Assembly (NCBI GenBank): GCA_003506635.1
Contig: DNZB01000286.1
Span: forward strand, 1 to 7,477
Direction: 5' to 3'
Source of the DNA: Parvularcula sp.
GTDB taxonomy: Bacteria; Pseudomonadota; Alphaproteobacteria; Caulobacterales; Parvularculaceae
DNA length: 7,477 nt
In this document: positions 1 to 5,405 of the stretch, in pieces
How the letters are laid out: each line of letters starts with the position of its first letter
How positions within the stretch are numbered: the first letter of the stretch is position 1
Made by a program: the position numbers and the translations under genes
Notes under the pieces: model-generated
Told to the model about the DNA's origin: nothing
The model's database searches: none
Seen by the model: only the letters and a program-made list of their open reading frames with translations

Positions 1-711
1 CAGAGCGAGGAGAAGAAGCTCGCCGTGCGCCTCCTTGGCGCCGAGCTCATCGAGGTCGACGCCGTCGCCTACACGAATGAAAATCATTACGTGCACTTCT
101 CCCGCCGCCTCGCCGAGGCGCTGGCGAAAACCGAGCCGAACGGCGCCTTGTGGGCGAACCAGTTCGACAACACGGCGAACCGCGACACGCATTACAGAAC
201 GACCGGCGCTGAAATCTGGAACCAGACCGACGGCGCTGTTGACGGCTTCACCTGCGCGGTCGGGTCGGGCGGCACGCTCGCCGGCGTGACGCTGGCGCTG
301 AAGGAGCGTAGCCCGGATGTCGTCTGCGCCCTGACTGACCCGATGGGCGCGAAGCTTTACAGCTGGGTCAAGACTGGCGAACTGGCCGCCGAAGGCTCTT
401 CGATCACGGAAGGCATTGGACAGGGCCGTGTGACCGCCAATCTAGAGGGGCTCAATTTTGACGACGCCTATCGGATCGAAGACCCCGAGGCGCTTGAGAT
501 CATTTTCCGTCTGGCGCAGGAGGAAGGTCTTTGCCTTGGCGGTTCGTCAGGCGTCAATATCGCCGGCGCGATGCGTCTTGCGCGCGATCTCGGGCCCGGA
601 TCGACCGTCGTCACGATCCTTTGCGATTACGGCAATCGCTATGCCTCGAAGCTTTATAATCCGGAATTCCTGCGGTCGAAGGATCTGCCCGTTCCGTCCT
701 GGATGGCGTGA
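1..711 (+). CDS. cysK: Cysteine synthase (O-acetylserine sulfhydrylase family), 5'-truncated by the window edge
   Basis: Fold-type II PLP enzyme that would replace the acetate of O-acetylserine with sulfide to make cysteine in the cytoplasm. The frame is open from base 1, so 236 C-terminal residues are present. The true start and the N-terminal part with the Schiff-base lysine lie outside the window. The first internal GTG, at 25, is not a credible start because homologous-looking sequence precedes it. Visible family marks are the asparagine-rich NQFDNTAN segment (about bases 160-180), the GSGGT phosphate-binding loop (262-276), and the SSG triplet (544-552) whose first serine contacts the pyridine nitrogen in this family. 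The C-terminus, CDYGNRYASKLYNPEFL followed by VPSWM, resembles the longer alphaproteobacterial cysteine synthase A subgroup. It is 9 nt upstream of sseA and probably shares its transcript. Cystathionine beta-synthase-like activity cannot be excluded from sequence alone. Confidence 0.88.
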   Translation, partial: QSEEKKLAVRLLGAELIEVDAVAYTNENHYVHFSRRLAEALAKTEPNGALWANQFDNTANRDTHYRTTGAEIWNQTDGAVDGFTCAVGSGGTLAGVTLALKERSPDVVCALTDPMGAKLYSWVKTGELAAEGSSITEGIGQGRVTANLEGLNFDDAYRIEDPEALEIIFRLAQEEGLCLGGSSGVNIAGAMRLARDLGPGSTVVTILCDYGNRYASKLYNPEFLRSKDLPVPSWMA

Positions 712-720
712 CCGGCCGCG

Positions 721-1590
721 ATGCCCGACGATTTTCCATTTCCGCTCGCGACGACAGACTGGCTCGCCGCCAACCTGAGCGAGAAGGATGTGCGCGTCAT
801 CGATGCGTCGTGGCGGATGCCAGGCGGCGCCCCCGCAGTCGAGGACTATTTAAAACGGCGCGTTCGAGGCGCGGTTTTTTTCGACATCGACGCGATTGCT
901 GACCGTTCAAGCGGCCTGCCGCACATGCTGCCCTCTCCCGCTGCATTCGCCGCTGCGGCCGGCGCGCTCGGAATCTCAGAGGCCGACCGCGTCGTTGTGT
1001 ATGACGACAGCGGCGTCTTCTCCGCCGCCCGCGTCTGGTGGACCTTTCGGGCGATGGGGCACGCGCGCGTCTGCGTGCTCGACGGCGGCTTGCCAAAATG
1101 GCTGCGCGAGGGGCGCCCGGTCGATGACGCCGGGCCGGCGAGGGGCGCGGCGCATTATCGAGCGCAAGCGCCCCGGCGACTGGCGCGAACGCACGAAGAC
1201 GTGCGCGCCGCACTCGCCGCGAAGTCACCAATCGTTCTTGACGCCCGGCCCGCATCGCGCTTTTCGGGCGCAGCGCCAGAGCCGCGCCCGGGGCTCCGGC
1301 GCGGTCATATGCCGGGCGCGGTCAGCCTTCCCTATTCCCTCCTCCTCTCCGACGACGGAACAATGAAGCCGGCGCCGGAATTGCGCGCGCTGTTCGCGGC
1401 GCGCGGGGTCGGCGACGATTGCGCGGTCATCGCGACATGCGGGTCAGGCGTCACCGCCGCCGTGATCGCGCTGGCGCTTGAAGTCATCGGCGCGACGGAT
1501 GTCGGCCTTTACGACGGCTCTTGGGCCGAATGGGGTCGCGCGACGAATGATCTTGTTCACTTCGCCGTCGCCGAGGGCGCTGATGTCTAG
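721..1590 (+). CDS. sseA: 3-mercaptopyruvate sulfurtransferase (two rhodanese domains)
   Basis: Transfers sulfur from 3-mercaptopyruvate, the transamination product of cysteine, to a thiol or cyanide acceptor via a cysteine persulfide. The 289-residue length is normal for the family. The N-terminal rhodanese domain (about residues 8-130) has no catalytic cysteine: the equivalent loop reads YDDSGVF, as expected. The C-terminal domain (about 160-282) carries Cys240 in CGSGVT (residues 240-245). CGSGVT is the mercaptopyruvate-type loop, whereas thiosulfate sulfurtransferases have CRKGVT. The family segments LDGGLPKW and YDGSWAEWG are also present. The ATG at 721 starts 9 nt after the cysteine synthase stop, with only a weak ribosome-binding site, which suggests translation linked to the upstream gene. 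Its 3' end overlaps the next gene by 8 nt. Its place between cysteine synthesis and cystathionine lyase genes fits a role in cysteine sulfur turnover. Confidence 0.93.
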   Translation: MPDDFPFPLATTDWLAANLSEKDVRVIDASWRMPGGAPAVEDYLKRRVRGAVFFDIDAIADRSSGLPHMLPSPAAFAAAAGALGISEADRVVVYDDSGVFSAARVWWTFRAMGHARVCVLDGGLPKWLREGRPVDDAGPARGAAHYRAQAPRRLARTHEDVRAALAAKSPIVLDARPASRFSGAAPEPRPGLRRGHMPGAVSLPYSLLLSDDGTMKPAPELRALFAARGVGDDCAVIATCGSGVTAAVIALALEVIGATDVGLYDGSWAEWGRATNDLVHFAVAEGADV

Positions 1591-2107
1591 GGGCGATGTC
1601 GTCATCACCTATCTGCGCCAGCGCGAGCGACCGCGCTACGCGCCGCAGGGAAGACCGCCGGGCAAGGTATCGATCCTGCGGGCTGAAGCGCCGCCGCCGC
1701 ATTTCTACCGGTATCTCTACGATCTCGTCGGACGGCGCTGGAACTGGACGACGCGCAAGAAGCTGTCGGATGGCGACCTTTCGGCGATCATCCATCATCC
1801 GCAAACTTATCTATACGTTCTATATGTCGGCGGCGTTCCCGCGGGAATGGGCGAGATCGACGCGGCGCGCCCGCCGGCGACGGAGATACGGTTTTTCGGC
1901 CTGTCGCCGGATTTCATTGGCAAGGGTTATGGCCGCTTTTTTCTGGCGAACATCGTCGATCTCGCCTGGGCGACCAATCCCGCCGAGGTGCGGATTGAGA
2001 CCTGCACCCTTGACCACCCGGCGGCGCTGCCGCTTTACCAGAAATTCGGATTCACCGTATTTGACCAGCAAAAAGGCGTCGTCGATCTCGCCGGCGCCGC
2101 GGACTGA
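1583..2107 (+). CDS. GNAT-family N-acetyltransferase
   Basis: Predicted acetyl-CoA-dependent acyltransferase of 174 residues; the substrate is not known. Motif A shows the pyrophosphate-binding loop in FIGKGYGRFF (GKGYG at residues 113-117), followed by a helix. The C-terminal motif LDHPAALPLYQKFGF (143-157) is the usual alanine-rich helix plus strand of GNAT proteins. The frame is open upstream to an ATG at 1478, but that start would add 35 arginine-rich residues overlapping sseA by 113 nt. The ATG at 1583 gives a typical N-terminus (MSRGDVVITYL) and has a GAGGG at 1573-1577, 5 nt before it. The resulting 8-nt overlap with the sseA stop suggests translational coupling. Lying between sseA and metC, it may act on a sulfur amino acid or related small molecule, but this is inference from position only. 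Confidence 0.88.
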   Translation: MSRGDVVITYLRQRERPRYAPQGRPPGKVSILRAEAPPPHFYRYLYDLVGRRWNWTTRKKLSDGDLSAIIHHPQTYLYVLYVGGVPAGMGEIDAARPPATEIRFFGLSPDFIGKGYGRFFLANIVDLAWATNPAEVRIETCTLDHPAALPLYQKFGFTVFDQQKGVVDLAGAAD

Positions 2108-2116
2108 CGGCGCGCG

Positions 2117-3277
2117 ATGAAAGAACCGACAAAGATCATCGCGGCGGGGCGGCCGCGAAAACGGCCGCACCATCCGGTCAACCCGCCGGTCGAGCGCGCC
2201 TCGACCTACCTTTTCCCGACTTATGACGATTACGCCGACGGCGGAAAAAACATCGTCTACGGACGGCTCGGCGGGCCGACCCACCGCGCGCTCGAAGACG
2301 CGATCGCCGCGATCGAAGGCGGCGTCGAAACCCGCCTCGCCCCGTCAGGCCTGCAAGCGGTCAATGCCGCGCTCCTCGCCTTCGTGCGCGCCGGCGACAA
2401 GCTGCTCGTCGCCGACACCGCTTACGACCCGACGCGCAAATTCTGCGAGCGCTTCCTTGCGCGCTTCGGCGTTGAGACCATTTTTTACGATCCGATGATC
2501 GGCGCGAAGATCGACGCATTGATTACGCCGGAAGTCAAAGCCGTCTTCGCGGAATCGCCGGGCTCGCTCACATTCGAGGTGCAGGACATCCCGGCGATCG
2601 CAAAGGCTGCGCGGGCGAAGGGCGCGCGCCTCATCGTCGATAACACCTGGTCGGCGGGGATTCATTTCAAGCCGCTCGCCGCCGGCGCCCATGTCAGCGT
2701 GCAGGCAGGAACGAAATATCATTCCGGCCACTCCGACTGCCTGATCGGATCGATCAGTTCCGCGGACGAGGAGACGGCGAAGCTTGTCTTTCACGCCCTG
2801 TTGCAACTCGGCGCCAATGTATCGGCGGACGACGCCTATCTCACCTTGCGCGGCCTTCGCACATTGTCGGCGCGGATGCCGGTCCATGAGGCGAACGGGC
2901 TGGCGCTCGCCAAATTTCTCGCCAGGCGCGCGGAGGTCGCCGCGGTCCTGCACCCGGCGATAAGGGGCGCGGCTGGACACGCAATCTGGAAACGCGATTT
3001 CAGCGGAGCGTCCGGTCTTTTCGGCGCCGTCCTCCATCCCGTTTCGAAGCCGGCGCTCAAGACCTTCTTCAATTCGCTCCGGCATTTCGGCATGGGCTTT
3101 TCCTGGGGCGGATTTGAAAGCCTTTGCATCCATACCCATCCCGAGAATAACAGGTCGGCGACGGCATGGACGAGGTCAGGTCCCGTGCTCCGCATTCATG
3201 CCGGCCTTGAACATGTCGACGACCTTGTCGAAGATCTCGAGCGGGCCTTCGCCGCCATGAAAGCAGTGCGGAGTTGA
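2117..3277 (+). CDS. metC: Cystathionine beta-lyase
   Basis: PLP enzyme of the Cys/Met metabolism family that cleaves cystathionine to homocysteine, pyruvate and ammonia in methionine synthesis. The 386 residues span a complete protein. It resembles the proteobacterial MetC subgroup throughout: YGRLGG (Tyr48 and Arg50, phosphate contacts from the partner subunit), DTAYDP (Tyr103, the tyrosine stacking on the cofactor), DNTWSAG (Asp175, pyridine nitrogen), and Lys200 in AGTKYHSGHSD as the Schiff-base lysine. The C-terminal half keeps WKRDFSGASGLF, SWGGFESL and IHAGLEHVDDLVEDL, which also match this subgroup. Those segments favour MetC over cystathionine gamma-lyase or gamma-synthase. A side activity releasing hydrogen sulfide from cysteine is possible for the family. 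It starts 9 nt after the GNAT stop and ends 10 nt before the lipoprotein gene. Confidence 0.93.
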   Translation: MKEPTKIIAAGRPRKRPHHPVNPPVERASTYLFPTYDDYADGGKNIVYGRLGGPTHRALEDAIAAIEGGVETRLAPSGLQAVNAALLAFVRAGDKLLVADTAYDPTRKFCERFLARFGVETIFYDPMIGAKIDALITPEVKAVFAESPGSLTFEVQDIPAIAKAARAKGARLIVDNTWSAGIHFKPLAAGAHVSVQAGTKYHSGHSDCLIGSISSADEETAKLVFHALLQLGANVSADDAYLTLRGLRTLSARMPVHEANGLALAKFLARRAEVAAVLHPAIRGAAGHAIWKRDFSGASGLFGAVLHPVSKPALKTFFNSLRHFGMGFSWGGFESLCIHTHPENNRSATAWTRSGPVLRIHAGLEHVDDLVEDLERAFAAMKAVRS

Positions 3278-3282
3278 GGAGG
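3277..3282 (+). promoter_or_regulatory. Shine-Dalgarno site of the PEGA lipoprotein gene
   Basis: A full AGGAGG begins on the last base of the metC stop codon and lies 5 nt upstream of the ATG at 3288. It is the strongest ribosome-binding site in the plus-strand gene cluster and fixes the start of the small downstream gene. It suggests the lipoprotein is translated independently and at a higher rate than the genes before it. Confidence 0.8.
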
Positions 3283-3287
3283 AGCCG

Positions 3288-3590
3288 ATGCGTGCCAAAG
3301 CCGTTGCTGCGCTCGCCCTGTTGTTCGCAGCTTGCGAGACGACAAAGGGCGCGGCGATCACGCGCGTTGAAACAGATCCGCCGGGCGCGCTTGTGCAGGT
3401 CGAAGGCTTCGGCGAATGCACGGCCCCCTGCACCATCGAACTCGACGCGCCGCGCAAATTGACGATCGCAAAGGCCGGCTATGACGCGCAGCGCCTTACG
3501 CTGTCGCCGGGCACGAAGAAATTGCAGGTGAAACTTACTCTTTCCGCGCCCACAACGGGAGTTGAGGAAGAGACGCTGCCGGAACTTTGA
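3288..3590 (+). CDS. Small PEGA-like lipoprotein
   Basis: A 100-residue exported protein of unknown function. The N-terminus has a short basic stretch, a hydrophobic segment (about residues 5-15) and a cysteine at residue 16 in LLFAAC. This resembles a lipobox, although phenylalanine at -3 is not the commonest residue. The mature part, about residues 24-86, reads like a single PEGA-type beta domain: TDPPGALVQVEG, then a CTAPC segment and a lysine-rich stretch ending IAKAGYDAQRLTL. Cys44 and Cys48 are four residues apart and could form a disulfide in the periplasm. The tail is acidic (VEEETLPEL). It is the last gene of the plus-strand cluster and has its own strong ribosome-binding site. It has no evident link to sulfur metabolism and may only share the transcript. 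Anchoring in the outer or inner membrane is inferred, not shown. Confidence 0.72.
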   Translation: MRAKAVAALALLFAACETTKGAAITRVETDPPGALVQVEGFGECTAPCTIELDAPRKLTIAKAGYDAQRLTLSPGTKKLQVKLTLSAPTTGVEEETLPEL

Positions 3591-3604
3591 GCCCCATTCA
3601 GATC

Positions 3605-3681
3605 TGGCGACCCCGGCAGGGCTCGAACCTGCGACATCCCGCTTAGAAGGCGGGTGCTCTATCCAGCTGAGCTACGGGGTC
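3605..3681 (-). tRNA. tRNA-Arg (anticodon UCU)
   Basis: The minus strand folds into a complete cloverleaf of 77 nt including an encoded CCA (3605-3607). It has a 7-bp GACCCCG/CGGGGTC acceptor stem, D arm GCUC...GAGC, anticodon stem CCCGC/GCGGG with loop CUUCUAA (anticodon UCU, reading AGA/AGG), a 5-nt variable loop, T arm GCAGG-UUCGAGC-CCUGC, and discriminator G. The 5' end is only 7 nt after the stop codon of the NDUFS4-like gene, so it is probably cut from a joint transcript by RNase P. Its 3' end faces the lipoprotein gene 14 nt away on the opposite strand. Confidence 0.96.
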
Positions 3682-3688
3682 ACATTGC

Positions 3689-3997
3689 TTAATGCGTCCA
3701 CGGCTTGCGGCGTCTGAACGCGAAATTATCCGAATAAGCTTTGATGACCGGAGCGGCGTCAACCGGCTCCGAAAGCTGATAGGGGATATTCCGGCTCTCC
3801 GCATATTTTACCGCCGCCTCTTTCGTCGCGAAGCTGAGCCGTACCTGATCGGCCCGCGGATCCTCGCTTGAGGTCCAGCCCATCAGGGGATCAATGCGGC
3901 GCGCCGCCGCCGCCTCGAACTCGATGACCCAGCGGCCGGCTTTTGCTTTGCCCGACTGCATGGCCGTTTTCGAGGGCTGAAAGATGCGGGCGAACAT
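3689..3997 (-). CDS. NDUFS4-like accessory subunit of respiratory complex I (ETC complex I subunit family)
   Basis: A 102-residue homologue of the mitochondrial 18-kDa complex I subunit NDUFS4, found as an accessory subunit in alphaproteobacteria. It binds the peripheral arm and has no catalytic residue of its own. The conserved features are the N-terminal MFARIFQPSKTAMQSG, WVIEF (residues 23-27), DPLMGWTSS (36-44), an aromatic/basic helix LSFATKEAAVKYAES, IPYQLSEP, and the C-terminal NFAFRRRKPWTH typical of this family. There is no signal peptide or membrane segment, in keeping with a cytoplasmic-side subunit. Translation starts at the ATG at 3997, preceded by GAGG at 4005-4008 with 7-nt spacing. 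The gene lies away from any nuo operon and is flanked by tRNA-Pro (20 nt upstream) and tRNA-Arg (7 nt downstream), all on one strand. Confidence 0.92.
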   Translation of the reverse strand: MFARIFQPSKTAMQSGKAKAGRWVIEFEAAAARRIDPLMGWTSSEDPRADQVRLSFATKEAAVKYAESRNIPYQLSEPVDAAPVIKAYSDNFAFRRRKPWTH

Positions 3998-4017
3998 GAA
4001 CCTACCTCTAAACCTGT

Positions 4018-4094
4018 TGGTCGGAGCGGCAGGATTTGAACCTGCGGCCCTCTGCTCCCAAAGCAGATGCGCTACCAGACTGCGCTACGCTCCG
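4018..4094 (-). tRNA. tRNA-Pro (anticodon UGG)
   Basis: Complete 77-nt cloverleaf on the minus strand with encoded CCA (4018-4020). The acceptor stem is CGGAGCG/CGCUCCG, starting with the C1 typical of bacterial tRNA-Pro, with discriminator A. The anticodon stem UCUGC/GCAGA holds loop UUUGGGA, giving anticodon UGG. The T arm is GCAGG-UUCAAAU-CCUGC. The CCA end is followed after 20 nt by the start codon of the NDUFS4-like gene, so 3' processing of this tRNA may generate that gene's mRNA 5' end. Confidence 0.96.
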
Positions 4095-4105
4095 CCGCCG
4101 GCGGG

Positions 4106-4134
4106 TATGTGGCCAATGCCGGGGGCGCTGTAAA
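4106..4134 (-). promoter_or_regulatory. Putative promoter of tRNA-Pro (and possibly the NDUFS4-like gene and tRNA-Arg)
   Basis: On the minus strand a TTTACAG (4134-4128) and a GCCACATA (4113-4106) are separated by 14 nt. This is close to the alphaproteobacterial housekeeping pattern TTGACGS-N10-14-GCTANAWC. The -10-like element ends 11 nt before the first tRNA base, which suits a very short 5' leader. It lies just after the DUF192 stop codon, in the 51-nt gap. This is a visual match only, and read-through from the csp-DUF192 operon is an alternative. Confidence 0.35.
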
Positions 4135-4145
4135 GGCCGCAAGCC

Positions 4146-4646
4146 TTAACGGGCGAACCAGGGGTGGCGGATGATATCGCCTTCCCTGACGCCAAGCTCG
4201 GCAAGCCGTCCGCCGCGCACTTCGAGCACGGCGACGACGTCCTCTCCGGAGGGGATCGAGGTCAGCGACCGCGGCGTCGTCATCGCAGCGATGCGGGCGA
4301 TGCGTCCGCCCTCGGCGATGAAGGCCATGTCGAGCGGAATAAGCGTGTTCTTCATCCACATCGAAACGGGACGCGGCGCGGGGCCGAAGTCGAACAGCAT
4401 GCCGGCGTCTTCCGCAAGTTCGGTGCGGAACATCAGGCCCTGGCTCCGCTCCTCATCATTGCGGGCGAGTTCGACCTTGAAACGATATTCCTTGCCGGAG
4501 GACTCGATCGTCAAGACGTCCGCATCGCGCATGGCGCCGGCGGCGGGCGCAGCATCGCGCGCACAAGAAGCCCCCGTCGCGAAGACTGCGGCGAGCGCGA
4601 TCAGCGCTGCGCGGCTGAAGGTGGAAGGGATCATTGCGCGACGCAT
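4146..4646 (-). CDS. DUF192-family exported protein
   Basis: A 166-residue protein of the DUF192 (COG1430) family, whose biochemical role is not established. The N-terminus is a signal peptide: basic MRR, then a hydrophobic stretch to about residue 25, ending near TGASC. Cys28 could make it a lipoprotein, but the lipobox is poor (glycine at -3), so ordinary signal-peptidase cleavage is equally possible. The DUF192 core follows: QGLMFR (69-74), GMLFDF (82-87), MWMKNT (96-101), IPLD (103-106) and VAVLEVRGG (138-146). It starts 6 nt after the csp stop, so the two genes are probably one operon. The ATG at 4646 has only a weak GGGCG before it. A second in-frame ATG at 4634 (residue 5) is an equally possible start and would keep the signal peptide. 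Confidence 0.88.
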   Translation of the reverse strand: MRRAMIPSTFSRAALIALAAVFATGASCARDAAPAAGAMRDADVLTIESSGKEYRFKVELARNDEERSQGLMFRTELAEDAGMLFDFGPAPRPVSMWMKNTLIPLDMAFIAEGGRIARIAAMTTPRSLTSIPSGEDVVAVLEVRGGRLAELGVREGDIIRHPWFAR

Positions 4647-4652
4647 CGCCCG

Positions 4653-5195
4653 TCAGTTCTCCGGATCGGGCCTTACTTCAATCGCCAGCAAGCCTTTTGA
4701 CCCGGCGGCGAAGGAGACCTGCAGGCGCTGGCCCTGAATAACCTCGCCAAGGCCGCATTTCCGCAGCGTCTCCATGTGAATGAAGATGTCTTCAGTGCCG
4801 TCGCCGAGCGTCAGAAAGCCGAAGCCTTTTGCGCGGTTGAACCATTTCACGGCCGCGCGCTTGAAGTCGCCGGCCGGGGTCTGGCTGATGATCGCGACCG
4901 GCGGCGAAAGCGGCGTCGCGGTGCTTTCATCGATCCCGATGATTCTTTTCGCCTGCAATCCTTTCGACCGGCGGACGACCTGGCATTCGAAAGTCGAGCC
5001 CTCACGGGCGGTCGTGCGCCCCGCCTCTTTCAGGCAGGTAGAATGGATCAAGATGTCGCCGCGGCCGTCGCAGGCGATCAGGAAGCCGTACCCCTTGGTC
5101 GGATCAAACCACTTCACGATTCCCTTGACCGTGAAAGTTTCCTCGTCTCCGCCCGATGGACCCGACTCTGGAGCACCCCCAGTCGTATCCGCCAT
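4653..5195 (-). CDS. Double cold-shock-domain protein
   Basis: A nucleic-acid-binding protein of 180 residues with two cold-shock (OB-fold) domains, each thought to bind single-stranded RNA or DNA. Domain 1 spans about residues 22-88, with RNP1 KGYGFL (34-39) and RNP2 ILIH (48-51). Domain 2 spans about 112-177, with RNP1 KGFGFL (123-128) and RNP2 IFIH (137-140). They are joined by a proline/serine-rich linker and preceded by a flexible acidic N-terminus. Two-domain Csp proteins of this size are characteristic of alphaproteobacteria; Caulobacter has such paralogues, some of them stationary-phase rather than cold induced. The second domain is closer to the canonical CspA sequence than the first. 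The start ATG at 5195 is the only reasonable one. A GGGGA lies about 10 nt upstream, slightly far for a ribosome-binding site. The gene follows a non-coding leader of up to 210 nt and precedes DUF192 by 6 nt. Confidence 0.92.
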   Translation of the reverse strand: MADTTGGAPESGPSGGDEETFTVKGIVKWFDPTKGYGFLIACDGRGDILIHSTCLKEAGRTTAREGSTFECQVVRRSKGLQAKRIIGIDESTATPLSPPVAIISQTPAGDFKRAAVKWFNRAKGFGFLTLGDGTEDIFIHMETLRKCGLGEVIQGQRLQVSFAAGSKGLLAIEVRPDPEN

Positions 5196-5405
5196 ATAGC
5201 CGTTATCCCCATTGATCGCCGGGCGACCGCCTGCTCTCCCTGTCGGCCGCCTTCGGGATTGGTTCGCTCGTCCGTCCTAATTCGCCTGACTCGCCCTTCC
5301 TGACAAAGCCTCGCACGCAAACTTGAGCGCGACGGGCGCCGAATGGCAACATGCACCATTTCGGCGGCAGCGTCTCGCCTTTTTTCCCCGGGAGGTTGTA
5401 AAGGC
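5196..5405 (-). other. Intergenic region: probable promoter and 5' leader of the csp operon
   Basis: A stretch of 210 nt between the YbjN-like stop and the csp start. I find no convincing gene on either strand. It should contain the csp promoter and 5' untranslated leader, and possibly the 3' end of the YbjN-like transcript, but I see no clear -35/-10 pair. It holds an inverted repeat at 5337-5366 and a weaker one at 5377-5405 next to the YbjN-like stop codon. Confidence 0.5.
5337..5366. repeat. Imperfect inverted repeat (hairpin-forming) upstream of the csp gene
   Basis: The left arm CGCCGAATGG (5337-5346) pairs with the right arm CCATTTCGGCG (5356-5366), giving 10 base pairs with one bulged T and a 9-nt loop. 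No T-run follows on either strand, so it does not look like an intrinsic terminator. It lies about 140 nt upstream of the csp start codon and about 40 nt after the YbjN-like stop. It may be an operator, an mRNA 3'-end stabiliser or a leader hairpin. Confidence 0.55.

Noticed and set aside
797..1255. 152-residue minus-strand ORF opposite sseA
   Set aside because: Composition is extremely arginine/alanine-rich and it is antisense to conserved rhodanese sequence, as expected for a shadow frame in GC-rich DNA.
2345..3139. 264-residue minus-strand ORF opposite metC
   Set aside because: It lies wholly antisense to a well-conserved metC, is arginine-rich with no recognisable domain, and has no clear ribosome-binding site. 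It is a high-GC shadow frame.
4164..5303. Plus-strand ORFs of 139-188 residues opposite DUF192 and csp
   Set aside because: They mirror the codons of two clearly recognised genes and show no domain, signal or plausible start site.
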